The position numbers and the translations under genes were made by a program. From the NCBI GenBank assembly GCA_947458675.1, contig CANHAW010000064.1, positions 1 to 8,729 of the forward strand: a DNA stretch of 8,729 bases. The letters are read 5' to 3'. This document shows, in pieces, positions 1-8,259 of the stretch (position 1 is the stretch's first letter; each line of letters begins with the position of its first letter). Below the pieces are notes generated by a model, which was given only the letters and a program-made list of their open reading frames with translations, was not told the DNA's origin and ran no database searches. This stretch comes from Beijerinckiaceae bacterium. Its GTDB lineage: Bacteria; Pseudomonadota; Alphaproteobacteria; Rhizobiales; Beijerinckiaceae.

Positions 1-455
1 CTTAAAAGACGTTGCTGTTCATCTGGAAATCCTGGGATATTGTTTTGGATTTGTAAAAAAGCCCATGCGGCCAGAATGACGAAAGCAGGCTTGACGAATT
101 CTGACGGCTGCATGCCGAAAACCCAGCGCCGCGCGCCTTTGACTTCGACGCCATACATCAGCGCCATAATGACGAGACCCATGCCGCCGAGATAGACGAG
201 CAGCGCAAGGCGCCTCACATAGCGCGGCGGCAGAAAGGAAATGCCGATCAGGACGCCGGCGCAGACTGCCAGAAAGACCACTTGCCGATTGACGAAATGA
301 AATGACTGCAGGCCAAGCTTTTCTGCAACCGGGGGCGAGCCCGCCATGGTGAGCACAATGCCCAGCACCATGAGTGCGCCCAGGCCGCCAAGCAACCAGC
401 GATCGACAGTCCACCACCAATCGGCGAAGGGCGAGCGTTCCGCGCGTGAAACCAT
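1..455 (-). CDS. ftsW: FtsW, septal peptidoglycan glycosyltransferase (SEDS family), N-terminal part
   Basis: This is the first 151 codons of a SEDS-family protein; the 3' end lies beyond base 1. FtsW polymerises lipid II into glycan strands at the septum together with its partner transpeptidase FtsI. The visible part has a short cytoplasmic N-terminus ending in WWWTVDRWLL, then hydrophobic segments at about residues 21-39, 58-76, 82-100 and 118-135. The family signatures SFHFVNRQVVFL (51-62) and GARRWVFGMQPSEFVKPAF (107-125) are clear. The ATG at 455-453 is preceded by a strong GAGGAAAG ribosome site (466-459) that overlaps the mraY stop region. RodA is a paralogue with the same fold, but the dcw context and the direct link to mraY favour FtsW. 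No murD lies upstream, which is unusual. Confidence 0.95.
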   Translation of the reverse strand, partial: MVSRAERSPFADWWWTVDRWLLGGLGALMVLGIVLTMAGSPPVAEKLGLQSFHFVNRQVVFLAVCAGVLIGISFLPPRYVRRLALLVYLGGMGLVIMALMYGVEVKGARRWVFGMQPSEFVKPAFVILAAWAFLQIQNNIPGFPDEQQRLL

Positions 456-458
456 GAT

Positions 459-466
459 CTTTCCTC
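459..466 (-). promoter_or_regulatory. Ribosome binding site of ftsW
   Basis: The minus strand reads GAGGAAAG just before the ATG at 455. Its first bases overlap the mraY stop codon (467-465), so ribosomes ending mraY would be placed directly on the ftsW start. Confidence 0.75.
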
Positions 467-1547
467 AGCGCAGTTTCAGCGTCGACAGGCCGATGAGCGC
501 CAGAACGAATGCAATGATCCAGAAACGGACCACGATCTGGGGCTCCGACCAGCCGAGCTGTTCGAAATGATGATGGATGGGGGCCATGCGGAACACACGC
601 TTGCCCGTGAGTTTGAACGAGACCACCTGAACAATCACCGACAAGGCCTCGACAACAAAGAGCCCGCCGACAATGACGAGAACGATCTCGTGTTTGACCG
701 CAACGGCAATCGTGCCGATCAGACCGCCGATGGCGAGCGATCCGGTGTCGCCCATAAAGATTTGTGCCGGCGGCGCATTGAACCACAGAAAGCCAAGACC
801 TGCGCCAATGAAAGCACCGCAAATGACAGCCAGCTCGCCCGTGCCCGGCACAAAATTAATGCCGAGATAATTGGCGAAAATCGCATTGCCGGCGACCCAG
901 GCGATAATGGCGAATGTGCCCGTTGCAATCATCGAGGGCACGATTGCCAGACCATCGAGCCCATCGGTCAGATTGACCGCATTGCCGGAGGCGACGATGA
1001 CGAAAGGCGCAAAAAGCAGGAAGAACCAGCCCAGATCGAAGAGATAGCCATTGACGAGCGGCACAGCCAGACCCGTGGTGGCCGGCGTGCCATAGATCAT
1101 CATGATCAGGCAGGCGACAAAGGCGATGAGTCCCTCGCAGGCCAGACGTGCCTTGCCCGAAAAGCCCTTGTGACTCTGTTTCGTGACTTTCAGATAATCG
1201 TCATAGAAACCGATCAGGCCAAAGCCGGCCGTAACAAGCAGCACGACCCAGACATAATGATTGCGCAGGTTCGCCCAGAGCAGGGTCGAGACGATGAGGC
1301 CTGACAGGATCATCAGCCCGCCCATGGTGGGCGTGCCTTTCTTGGTGAGAAGATGCGATTGCGGACCATCGCTGCGGATCGGCTGGCCCTTGCCCTGTTT
1401 CAGGCGCAGCGCAGTGATGATGCGCGGGCCGAAGAAGAAGACAAAGAACAGCGCAGTCGCCGCCGCTCCGCCTGTGCGCACCGTAATATAGCGGAACACG
1501 TTGAGCGGCGTGAAATAGGGCGTGAAATCCGCAAGCCAGACGAACAT
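465..1547 (-). CDS. mraY: MraY, phospho-N-acetylmuramoyl-pentapeptide transferase
   Basis: MraY is an integral inner-membrane enzyme that moves phospho-MurNAc-pentapeptide from UDP onto undecaprenyl phosphate to make lipid I. The protein is 360 residues, the usual full length, and collinear with E. coli MraY from the MxVWLA start to the LxTLKxR end. Family motifs are present: GTPTMGG (71-77), the aspartate pair in FYDDYLK (D116, D117), [10 protein letters not shown] (192-201), GLGFLWFN (250-257), the magnesium-binding Asp in FMGDTGS (D267) and the histidine triad in MAPIHHHFE (H325-H327). About ten hydrophobic helices fit the family topology. The ATG at 1547 lies 3 bp after the murF stop, and AAAGGG in the end of murF serves as ribosome site. 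The next gene downstream is ftsW after 9 bp. All expected catalytic residues are intact. Confidence 0.98.
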   Translation of the reverse strand: MFVWLADFTPYFTPLNVFRYITVRTGGAAATALFFVFFFGPRIITALRLKQGKGQPIRSDGPQSHLLTKKGTPTMGGLMILSGLIVSTLLWANLRNHYVWVVLLVTAGFGLIGFYDDYLKVTKQSHKGFSGKARLACEGLIAFVACLIMMIYGTPATTGLAVPLVNGYLFDLGWFFLLFAPFVIVASGNAVNLTDGLDGLAIVPSMIATGTFAIIAWVAGNAIFANYLGINFVPGTGELAVICGAFIGAGLGFLWFNAPPAQIFMGDTGSLAIGGLIGTIAVAVKHEIVLVIVGGLFVVEALSVIVQVVSFKLTGKRVFRMAPIHHHFEQLGWSEPQIVVRFWIIAFVLALIGLSTLKLR

Positions 1548-1550
1548 GGA

Positions 1551-3008
1551 TTACCCTTTGGATGTCTTGTTGGGCCCGTAACGCTCCTTGAGCGCTGCCA
1601 CGACAGCCCCCATTCGGCTGCCGTTCGAACCCTTGATCATGACGACATCGCCTGCGCGAACGGAAGCGACGAGTGTGTCGAGAATATCGGCGCAAGATGC
1701 GCCATGCAGACCGCGCTTGTCCTGCGGCAGCACATCATGCAGATGGCGCATCAGCGGACCGGCGGTATGAACAATGTCGACCGACAAAACAGAAATGGCA
1801 TCGGCCAATTCGGCATGAAGAAAATCTTCTTCAGGGCCAAGCTCAAGCATGTCGCCCAGCATGGCAATGCGCCGGCCACCCTGCCCCGGCAGCGGCGCCT
1901 GCGACAGCAAGGTCAAGGCAGCACGCATGGAAACGGGATTGGCATTATAGCTTTCATCGATCAGCACGGCGGAGCCCTCGCCCATATCGAGGGTCATTTG
2001 TGCGCCGCGTCCCTGCGGTGCGCTCACACGTGCAAGTTCCTGCGCGGCTTTTGCCACATCGACGCCGGCAGCGCGCGCTGCCAGAAGAAGCGCCAGCGAA
2101 TTCATTGCCAGATGTTTGCCGGGCGCGCCTATTCTGTAACTCAGTTTTTCGCCCATCACTTTGGCGCTCACCTGCGAGCCATTAGGCTCGGCCACGCAGG
2201 ACAAAAGACGCGCATCGGCCTGGTCCATCTCGCCGAAGGTGAGAATTCCACCCGCCTGCGATTTGCGCGCCCATTCATCGAGACGCTCATGATGGCGCGT
2301 ATCGCGTGGAATGATTGCAATGCCGCCATTCTCCAGACCATCGAAAATCTCTGCCTTGGCGTCGGCAATGGCTTCCACCGTGCCAAGATTTTCCAGATGC
2401 ACGGGTGCAATGGCCGTGATGACGGCAATATGGGGGCGCACCATTTTCGACAAGGGGCGAATTTCATTGGCATGGTTCATGCCGATTTCGAAAATGCCGA
2501 AAGACGTGTCTATCGGCATGCGCGCCAGAGTGAGCGGCACACCGATATGATTATTGTAAGAGGCGACCGAGGCATGGACCTTGCCGAAAGCGCCCAGCAC
2601 ATCGCGCAAAGCCTCTTTCGTGCTGGTCTTGCCGACCGAACCCGTTACCGCAATGACAAAGCCGCTCATGCGGGCGCGCGCTGCCTGACCGAGACTTTCC
2701 ATCGCGGCCATGACATCGCGCACGACATAGAGCGGACCAAATGGACGCAGGGTATCGGCATGTTCCTCATCGACGACAGCTGCCGCCGCACCGCGCGCAA
2801 AAGCGGTTTCGACATAAGAATGCCCATCGCTTTTCTCGCCGCGAATGGCAAAGAAAAGATCGCCCGCCTGCAATGTGCGCGTGTCGATCGATATGCCATA
2901 GACGGCGCGCGGCATCAGGCCAATCACGCGCGCGCGCAATGGCGAGACAAGCTCAAGCCCTGTCCAGAGCGGCATGAAATCGCGGTCGAGATCGGTCGGG
3001 TCGCTCAT
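1551..3008 (-). CDS. murF: MurF, UDP-N-acetylmuramoyl-tripeptide--D-alanyl-D-alanine ligase
   Basis: MurF is the cytoplasmic ATP-dependent ligase that adds D-Ala-D-Ala to UDP-MurNAc-tripeptide. The protein is 485 residues, normal for the family. Three Mur ligase domains are visible. The N-terminal substrate domain has DTRTLQAGDLFFAIRGEKSDG (about 42-62). The central ATPase has the P-loop TGSVGKTS (122-129), NNHIGVPLTL (152-161), EIGMNHANEI (174-183) and the DAKAEIFDGL segment (216-225). The C-terminal domain has DESYNANPVSMRAAL (351-365), MLGDMLELG (383-391) and KGSNGSRM (459-466). The ATG at 3008 overlaps the murE stop by 4 bp (ATGA), with GGAG just upstream (3016-3013), so translation is probably coupled to murE. 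mraY follows after 3 bp. Confidence 0.98.
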   Translation of the reverse strand: MSDPTDLDRDFMPLWTGLELVSPLRARVIGLMPRAVYGISIDTRTLQAGDLFFAIRGEKSDGHSYVETAFARGAAAAVVDEEHADTLRPFGPLYVVRDVMAAMESLGQAARARMSGFVIAVTGSVGKTSTKEALRDVLGAFGKVHASVASYNNHIGVPLTLARMPIDTSFGIFEIGMNHANEIRPLSKMVRPHIAVITAIAPVHLENLGTVEAIADAKAEIFDGLENGGIAIIPRDTRHHERLDEWARKSQAGGILTFGEMDQADARLLSCVAEPNGSQVSAKVMGEKLSYRIGAPGKHLAMNSLALLLAARAAGVDVAKAAQELARVSAPQGRGAQMTLDMGEGSAVLIDESYNANPVSMRAALTLLSQAPLPGQGGRRIAMLGDMLELGPEEDFLHAELADAISVLSVDIVHTAGPLMRHLHDVLPQDKRGLHGASCADILDTLVASVRAGDVVMIKGSNGSRMGAVVAALKERYGPNKTSKG

Positions 3009-4456
3009 GCCGCTCCATCCGCAAGTGCCGCGCGCACGGCTTCATGATCGGAGAAAGGCAGGATTGTTGCGCCAACAATCTGCCCTGTTTCATGTCCCTT
3101 TCCTGCAACAAGGAGCACATCGCCCGATTGCAGCAGCGAAATGGCGTGGCGAATGGCAGAAGCACGATCGCCGATTTCAATGGCTTTTGGTGCGCCCTGC
3201 AAAATCGCACGACGAATGTCCGCAGGATTTTCCGAGCGCGGATTGTCATCCGTCACAATGACAAGATCGGCAAGGCGCGCCGCAATCTCGCCCATGATGG
3301 CGCGCTTGCCGGAATCGCGATCGCCGCCGCACCCAAAGACAAGAATGAGCCGCCCGCGCACCATGGGCCGCAGATTCTGCAAAACCTTTTCAAGCGCGTC
3401 AGGCTTATGGGCATAATCGATGAAGATCGGTGCGCCAGCGCGCGCACCGACATGCTCCAAGCGCCCCGGCGCGCCCGACAATTTTTCCAAAGCGGCGAAA
3501 ACGGCCTCTGCATCCGAGCCGGTGGCGATGCACATGGCGGCTGCAACCAAAGCATTGCTGACCATGAAATCGCCTGCCAGCGGCAGGTGCAGATCATAGA
3601 TGCGCCCCTCATGCGAAAGGCGGATGCTCTGTGCATCGCCCTGCGCCGTCACATCGAGCAGGCGAATGAATTCGCCCTTGCGACCGATTGTGAAAAGATT
3701 CTGGCTGCGCGCGGCAATGGCATTGGCGACTTTTTCGGCCACATCGCAATCGGCATTGAGAACCGCTGGCCTGCCTGCTTCGAGCAAAGCGTCGAAAAGG
3801 CGCAATTTCGCGGCGAGATAAGCCTCCATCGTCGGATGATAATCGAGATGGTCGCGCGACAGATTGGTGAAGCCCGCAACCGCAAGGCGAACGCCATCGA
3901 GACGGCGCTGATCGAGCCCGTGGGAGGAGGCCTCCATCGCCAGATGATCCACGCCCTCACCAGCCAGCTCATCCAGCATGCGATGAAGATTGACGGGATC
4001 TGGCGTGGTGAGCGAAGCAGAGACAGCCCCCGATGGCTTAATCACGCCGGTCGTGCCGAGCGCTGCAGCCTGATATCCGAGCGCCGCCCAGATCTGCCGC
4101 GTAAAGGCTGCAACCGATGTTTTGCCGCTCGTGCCCGTCACGGCGGCAATGGTGGCCGGCTGACGCGGATAAAACAGGGCTGCCATTTTCGACAAAGCCG
4201 CGCGCGCATCTGCCACTTGCAGGAAAGCAGCGGGCGAAAGAGAATCCTGGGGCGCACGCTCGCCAACGATCAATGTTGCGCCCTTGGCAATGGCGGCCGC
4301 AGCATAATCCATTCCATCGGCGCGCGTGCCGGGAATGGCGACAAAGACAAAACCCGGCGCAATGGCGCGACTGTCCGCACTCACGCCGAAAAGCGGCATG
4401 TCGGCGGCAGGGCGCGCAACACCAAGACTTTGTGCAATGTCGGCAAGTGCGATCAA
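3005..4456 (-). CDS. murE: MurE, UDP-N-acetylmuramoyl-L-alanyl-D-glutamate--2,6-diaminopimelate ligase
   Basis: MurE is the cytoplasmic ligase that adds the third stem-peptide residue. The protein is 483 residues. It shows GVSADSRAIAPG (24-35), the P-loop TGTSGKTS (107-114), TTPDPVNLHRML (150-161), EASSHGLDQRR (175-185), NLSRDHLDYH (198-207) with the likely carbamylated Lys in AYLAAKLRLF (K217), and IDYAHKPDALEKVL (346-359). The C-terminal DNPR (404-407) marks specificity for meso-diaminopimelate rather than lysine, and AGKGHE (451-456) is conserved. The start is TTG at 4456-4454. An in-frame stop lies six codons upstream, no ATG or GTG lies between, and GGGAG (4470-4466) sits 9 bp before it. 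The start overlaps the ftsI stop by 4 bp (TTGA), and the end overlaps the murF start in the same way. Confidence 0.97.
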   Translation of the reverse strand: MIALADIAQSLGVARPAADMPLFGVSADSRAIAPGFVFVAIPGTRADGMDYAAAAIAKGATLIVGERAPQDSLSPAAFLQVADARAALSKMAALFYPRQPATIAAVTGTSGKTSVAAFTRQIWAALGYQAAALGTTGVIKPSGAVSASLTTPDPVNLHRMLDELAGEGVDHLAMEASSHGLDQRRLDGVRLAVAGFTNLSRDHLDYHPTMEAYLAAKLRLFDALLEAGRPAVLNADCDVAEKVANAIAARSQNLFTIGRKGEFIRLLDVTAQGDAQSIRLSHEGRIYDLHLPLAGDFMVSNALVAAAMCIATGSDAEAVFAALEKLSGAPGRLEHVGARAGAPIFIDYAHKPDALEKVLQNLRPMVRGRLILVFGCGGDRDSGKRAIMGEIAARLADLVIVTDDNPRSENPADIRRAILQGAPKAIEIGDRASAIRHAISLLQSGDVLLVAGKGHETGQIVGATILPFSDHEAVRAALADGAA

Positions 4457-6255
4457 TGCATCAGGCTCCCGTCAGCTTTCTGGCCGAGGCCAAGGCGCGC
4501 GATGGCCGGGAAAGGTTGCTGGGGCAAAGCCAGGCGCGGCGGCCCGCCAAGCAGCGGCCCCGTGCGCTCGATAAGCCGCCCGGTGACGGCGCCCGAATTC
4601 CACGCCGCCGTGCGATAGCCATGCGTCTCGGGTGTCCCCTGCGGCTCATCCATGACGGTCAGGAAAAGATATCTGGGCCTGTCGGTTGGCCAGATCGCCG
4701 TAAAGGTCGTGAGCACGCGGTCTTGCGAATAGCGTCCATTGACGACTTTATTCGCCGTGCCCGTCTTGCCGCCGGCATAATAGCCGCGCACGTCAATGTT
4801 CTTGGCCGAACCGGTCTCGGCATTGAGGCGCATGAGATAGCGCATGGCTTCGCTGGTTTCCTGCTTGATCACGCGCGGCGCGTCCCTTTTGGCATCCTCT
4901 TCGCTGCGCTTGAGGAAAGTGGGCGTGACCAGATAGCCCCCGTTCGACAAAGCCGCGACCGCCATCATGGACTGCAATGGGGCAACAGCGAGGCCGTGGC
5001 CGAAGGCAATCGTCATTGTGTTCAATTCTCCCCAGCGCTTGGGGACCTGCGGCTCGGCGCTCTCGGGCATTTCGGTGCGCATGCGGTCGAGCTGGCCCAT
5101 TTTGCGCAGGAAATTTTTATGGCCGTCGACGCCCACCATCATGGCCAGCTTGGCCGTTGCGATATTGGACGAATAGGTGAAGACTTCCGGCACGGTGAGG
5201 ATGCGGTTTTGCGGCTTGTAATCGCCGATTTTATGGCGGCCGTAGCGAATGGCGCCGCGCGCATCGACTGTGCTGCGCAGGCCAACCTTGCCGGAATCAA
5301 TCGCCATGGCGAGCGTCAAAGCCTTGAAGGTCGAGCCCATTTCATAAGTGCCGACATGCATGCGGTTGATACGATTGGGATCGAGCGCATCAACGGGATT
5401 ATTGGGATCGTAATCGGGCAGCGAGGCAAGCGCGATCACTTCGCCCGTATTGACATCCATAATGGCGGCAGCGCCCGCCTTGGCCTTGTAACGCTCAATG
5501 CCCTTGGCAAGCTCGTCGCGCAAAGCATGTGTCACGCGCAGATCGATCGACATTTGCACCGGCTTGAGATCGGCTGCCGTCATCTGGAACCCGGCGCGAT
5601 TGAGATCGCCGAGGCCCTGATTGTCGATATATTTTTCAATGCCGGCAATGCCGACATTGTCGACATTGGTGAAGCCCAGCGCATGGGCAGCGACCGCCCC
5701 ATTGGGATAGACGCGCTTGTTTTCCGGCAGGAAGCCGATGCCCGGCAGGCCGAGGCGGAAAACTTCCTGGCGCTCAGTCGGGGTAACAGCGCGCTTGATC
5801 CAGACAAAGCCGCGGCGCGAGCCCAGGCGTTCGCGCAGATCATTGGCATTCAGCCCCGGCAGAACTGCTGTCAGCAATTCGACTGCCTCATCCTTGTCGA
5901 TGATGCGACGGGGCTCGGCGAAGATTGAAACGGTTTTCACATCCGCTGCCAGAATATCGCCATTGCGATCGACAATATCGGGACGCGCGTTGGAAGCAGC
6001 TTCGCTGGCAGCGCGACGCAGACTTTGCGTATCGGGCTTCATGCCAAGCCAGATGAGCTTGCCGCCAATCACCGCATAAAGCGCAACGAAACCGAACATG
6101 ACGAGGCGGATACGATGCGTGCTCTTGTCAATGCGCGTGCGCATGAGATTGGAGATGAGACGCATGAAGCGATTGCCGCGCGGCATTTCAACCGGCGGCT
6201 CAACATTGCGTATATAGGGGCCAGGATGACGATCATCCGGATCGAAGGGTCTCAT
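4453..6255 (-). CDS. ftsI: FtsI (PBP3), septal class B penicillin-binding protein, D,D-transpeptidase
   Basis: FtsI cross-links septal peptidoglycan in the periplasm and works with FtsW. The protein is 600 residues. It has a cytoplasmic N-terminus of about 48 residues, one membrane anchor at about 49-71, the class B dimerisation/pedestal domain (RPDIVDRNGDILAADV at 91-106, then PENKRVYPNGAVAAHALG at 177-194), and the transpeptidase domain. The three active-site motifs are intact: STFK with the nucleophile Ser308 (308-311), SSN (362-364) and KTGT (497-500). There are no PASTA repeats. A proline-rich tail follows the catalytic domain (about 567-600). The ATG at 6255 overlaps the ftsL stop (ATGA), with GAGG at 6264-6261 as ribosome site. 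The end overlaps the murE start. The role as FtsI rather than PBP2 rests on its place next to ftsL in the dcw cluster. Confidence 0.97.
   Translation of the reverse strand: MRPFDPDDRHPGPYIRNVEPPVEMPRGNRFMRLISNLMRTRIDKSTHRIRLVMFGFVALYAVIGGKLIWLGMKPDTQSLRRAASEAASNARPDIVDRNGDILAADVKTVSIFAEPRRIIDKDEAVELLTAVLPGLNANDLRERLGSRRGFVWIKRAVTPTERQEVFRLGLPGIGFLPENKRVYPNGAVAAHALGFTNVDNVGIAGIEKYIDNQGLGDLNRAGFQMTAADLKPVQMSIDLRVTHALRDELAKGIERYKAKAGAAAIMDVNTGEVIALASLPDYDPNNPVDALDPNRINRMHVGTYEMGSTFKALTLAMAIDSGKVGLRSTVDARGAIRYGRHKIGDYKPQNRILTVPEVFTYSSNIATAKLAMMVGVDGHKNFLRKMGQLDRMRTEMPESAEPQVPKRWGELNTMTIAFGHGLAVAPLQSMMAVAALSNGGYLVTPTFLKRSEEDAKRDAPRVIKQETSEAMRYLMRLNAETGSAKNIDVRGYYAGGKTGTANKVVNGRYSQDRVLTTFTAIWPTDRPRYLFLTVMDEPQGTPETHGYRTAAWNSGAVTGRLIERTGPLLGGPPRLALPQQPFPAIARLGLGQKADGSLMH
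4466..4470 (-). promoter_or_regulatory. Ribosome binding site for the TTG start of murE
   Basis: GGGAG on the minus strand lies inside the last codons of ftsI, 9 bp before the TTG at 4456. Together with the in-frame stop at 4474-4472 it supports TTG as the only reasonable murE start. Confidence 0.7.
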
Positions 6256-6674
6256 CGTGACCTCGTGGCAGATGTCGTGGCATTTGCAGCCGCGGGCGTG
6301 GCAACACGCGCCGAGGGTTTCGTGTCGCGCGGCGTATTTGTGGGCTCGGAGAGGCCAAGCATTTCAAGCTTGCGCCCGATCGTATCGACCTTCGGCGTCC
6401 GATCGGGAAGATCGGCGGCGCTGACAAGAATCTGGTCTCGGGCGACCTGCTGCATGTCGAGATGTTTTTCTGACAAGGTCTGCAACCGCTCCGGACGCGT
6501 CAAATAGGCCCATTCGGCACGCAACATGCCGATCTTGTCCTGCTCGCGCTGGATTTCATGCTGTACTTTCACGATCTGCTCGGAAAACAGGATCGTCTCA
6601 TATTTGATCGTATAGGCATAAAGCGCCGAACCGACGAGAGCAGCAACAGCGAGGACATTGAGAAAACGAAACAT
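6252..6674 (-). CDS. ftsL: FtsL-like bitopic cell division protein
   Basis: This is a 140-residue single-pass membrane protein placed between rsmH and ftsI, the standard ftsL position. It has almost no cytoplasmic part, one hydrophobic helix at about residues 4-23, then a polar heptad-like helix (about 28-58, IVKVQHEIQREQDKIGMLRAE) that should form a coiled coil, as in the FtsL/DivIC family. AEWAYLTRPERLQTLSEKHL (53-72) is the conserved block of alphaproteobacterial FtsL. The last 35 residues are rich in Ala, Thr, Pro and Ser and look disordered. In the family FtsL forms a complex with FtsB and FtsQ and activates FtsWI; that role is assigned by family and position. The ATG at 6674 follows the rsmH stop by 2 bp and has AAGGGA (6688-6683) 8 bp upstream. 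Confidence 0.9.
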   Translation of the reverse strand: MFRFLNVLAVAALVGSALYAYTIKYETILFSEQIVKVQHEIQREQDKIGMLRAEWAYLTRPERLQTLSEKHLDMQQVARDQILVSAADLPDRTPKVDTIGRKLEMLGLSEPTNTPRDTKPSARVATPAAANATTSATRSR

Positions 6675-6676
6675 GT

Positions 6677-7717
6677 CTATCGTCCCTTCGCCGAATGTAC
6701 GGGCAGGCTGGCAAGTGCAAGCAATGCGGGATCGAGCCCAAGAGGCGCCACATCCGTGCGCCGACCCGCACGCAGACGCGCCGAACGCGCGCGGGGATTG
6801 GCTTTCGTCTCTTCGTCGCTTGCCACAACAGGCTGCTTGCCTTCGAGCATGAATGTGCTGGGCGGCGGCACGGGCTCGCCCGGCAGCAACCGCGAACGGG
6901 CCTGACCGCGGCCCGAGCGCAGGGCAAAAAACTGTTTCACGATGCGGTCTTCCAGCGAATGAAAGCTGACCACGGCAAGTTGACCGTCGGGTTTCAGCAA
7001 AGCCTCCGCACCCGCCAGCGCCTGCACAAGTTCGCCAAGCTCGTCATTGACGGCAATGCGCAAGCCCTGGAAGGAACGCGTGGCGGGATGAATATCGCCG
7101 GGCTTGCCCGGAATGATGCGCCCGATGAGTTCGGCCAGTTCGCGCGTCGTCTCATAGGGCTTGATCTCGCGATCATGCACAATGGCGCGCGCAATGCGGC
7201 GCGAGGCGCGCTCCTCGCCATAATGATAAAGAATATCGGCAATCTCTTCTTCCGACGCCGTATTGACGATGTCAGCCGCGCTGCGCCCGCTCTGGCTCAT
7301 GCGCATGTCGAGCGGGCCCTCAAAACGGAAGGAAAAGCCGCGCGCCGCCTGATCGAGCTGCATCGACGACACGCCAATGTCGAAAGTCGCGCCATCGAAG
7401 CCGGACAGACCGCGCCGCGCCGCAACCTCGACACAGGTCGAGAATTGCGCATGTTCGAGCATGAGGCGGCCATCATATTTGGCGACAAGCTCCTGCCCCG
7501 CTGCAATGGCATCGGGATCGCGATCGAAGGCCAGCACGCGCGTGTCGGGCACAGCCAGAATGGCCTGCGTGTAGCCGCCGGCGCCAAATGTTCCATCCAG
7601 ATAAAGGCCGCCCGCGCGCAGATGCAGGGCGCTGATGACCTCGCTCAGGAGCACGGGAATGTGCCGGGCCGGTCCGCCTGCGGCTTGAGACAACTCAATG
7701 CCGCGGCCCTGCTCCAT
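6677..7717 (-). CDS. rsmH: RsmH (MraW), 16S rRNA (cytosine-1402-N4)-methyltransferase
   Basis: RsmH uses S-adenosylmethionine to methylate N4 of C1402 in the 16S rRNA decoding centre. The protein from the chosen start is 346 residues. Motifs are HIPVLLSEVI (19-28), the SAM-binding DGTFGAGGYT (41-50) and AFDRDPDAI (63-71), FDIGVSSMQLDQAARGFSF (112-130), DMRM (137-140), GEERASRRIARAIV (167-180), HPATRSFQGLRIAVNDEL (210-227), VSFHSLEDRIVKQFF (250-264) and a NPRARSARLRA end (308-318). The reading frame stays open far upstream, to 8329, but that stretch runs through mraZ in another frame. The ATG at 7717 is chosen because homology begins just after it and a good GAGGAG ribosome site lies 7 bp before it. 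The gap to mraZ is 23 bp. Confidence 0.97.
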   Translation of the reverse strand: MEQGRGIELSQAAGGPARHIPVLLSEVISALHLRAGGLYLDGTFGAGGYTQAILAVPDTRVLAFDRDPDAIAAGQELVAKYDGRLMLEHAQFSTCVEVAARRGLSGFDGATFDIGVSSMQLDQAARGFSFRFEGPLDMRMSQSGRSAADIVNTASEEEIADILYHYGEERASRRIARAIVHDREIKPYETTRELAELIGRIIPGKPGDIHPATRSFQGLRIAVNDELGELVQALAGAEALLKPDGQLAVVSFHSLEDRIVKQFFALRSGRGQARSRLLPGEPVPPPSTFMLEGKQPVVASDEETKANPRARSARLRAGRRTDVAPLGLDPALLALASLPVHSAKGR

Positions 7718-7724
7718 TCCCGTG

Positions 7725-7730
7725 CTCCTC
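7725..7730 (-). promoter_or_regulatory. Ribosome binding site that sets the rsmH start
   Basis: The minus strand reads GAGGAG here, 7 bp before the ATG at 7717, inside the 23-bp gap between mraZ and rsmH. It decides the start, because the rsmH frame has no stop until well upstream of mraZ and a longer ORF could otherwise be called. Confidence 0.85.
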
Positions 7731-7740
7731 GAGGTCGCGG

Positions 7741-8202
7741 CTAGTCCGCAGCCGCGGTCCGGTTGCTGAGCTCTTTCCGCAATTCGCGCACCCGGTTTCT
7801 GGCCTCGTCCAGATGCGCACGGAAGCGGCTCGGCTCCCAGATTTGAAACTTGTGACCCTGACCCACAAAGGTCACTTCCGAAGAAATGCCCGCGTAAGCC
7901 TTCACGCTTTCCGTCAGGACGACACGGCCTTCCGTATCGACCTTGAGGATTTCGCTCGTCCCCAGCAGGGCCGTGGAAAACAGGTCGCGCTCCTCCGAAT
8001 AGGGCGAGAGCCTGTTCAACAGCCCGTCGATCTCCTTCAGCAGCGCGTGGCCACCGCAATCGACCGCCTGCGCATCGAGCGAGGGATGGACGTAGAGACC
8101 TTCGAATCCGTCGCGCGCCAGCACCGCTCGAAACGTGGCCGGTATCGAAACGCGGCCCTTCGCATCGAGCCGGTTGGTGAAGTGCGAAACGAAACGGTCC
8201 AA
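7741..8202 (-). CDS. mraZ: MraZ, DNA-binding transcriptional regulator of the dcw operon
   Basis: MraZ is a cytoplasmic ring-forming protein with two SpoVT/AbrB-type DNA-binding domains. In E. coli it represses its own operon by binding TGGGN repeats before mraZ. The 153-residue protein shows both half-domains: NRLDAKGRVSIPATFR (10-25) and LKVDTEGRVVLTESVKAYAG (86-105), then VTFVGQGHKFQIWEP (110-124) and a charged C-terminal helix. The start is TTG at 8202-8200. Upstream the frame is open to a stop at 8259-8257 but contains no ATG, GTG or other TTG, and the family N-terminus (MDRF...) fits this codon. The ribosome site is weak (AGG in GGACAGG, about 6 bp before). It is the first gene of the operon, and matching operator boxes lie about 110 bp upstream. 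Confidence 0.95.
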   Translation of the reverse strand: MDRFVSHFTNRLDAKGRVSIPATFRAVLARDGFEGLYVHPSLDAQAVDCGGHALLKEIDGLLNRLSPYSEERDLFSTALLGTSEILKVDTEGRVVLTESVKAYAGISSEVTFVGQGHKFQIWEPSRFRAHLDEARNRVRELRKELSNRTAAAD

Positions 8203-8259
8203 AACGCCTGTCCAACACGAAACGCAGACCCTGCCCGAAGAGGCTGCACACGATTTTCA

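Noticed and set aside
19..822. 267-codon minus-strand frame across the ftsW-mraY junction.
   Set aside because: It is out of frame with both ftsW and mraY, whose conserved motifs are clear; the translation looks like frame-shifted membrane protein (Arg- and His-rich).
1353..3047. Long plus-strand open frame (564 codons) opposite murF and mraY.
   Set aside because: It is antisense to well-identified genes. Its translation is rich in Arg, His and Cys with no family motif, as expected from codon bias in GC-rich DNA.
3044..5928. Long plus-strand open frames opposite murE and ftsI (524 and 603 codons).
   Set aside because: They are mirror shadows of murE and ftsI codon use, with no domain, no clear ribosome site, and strand opposite to the whole operon.
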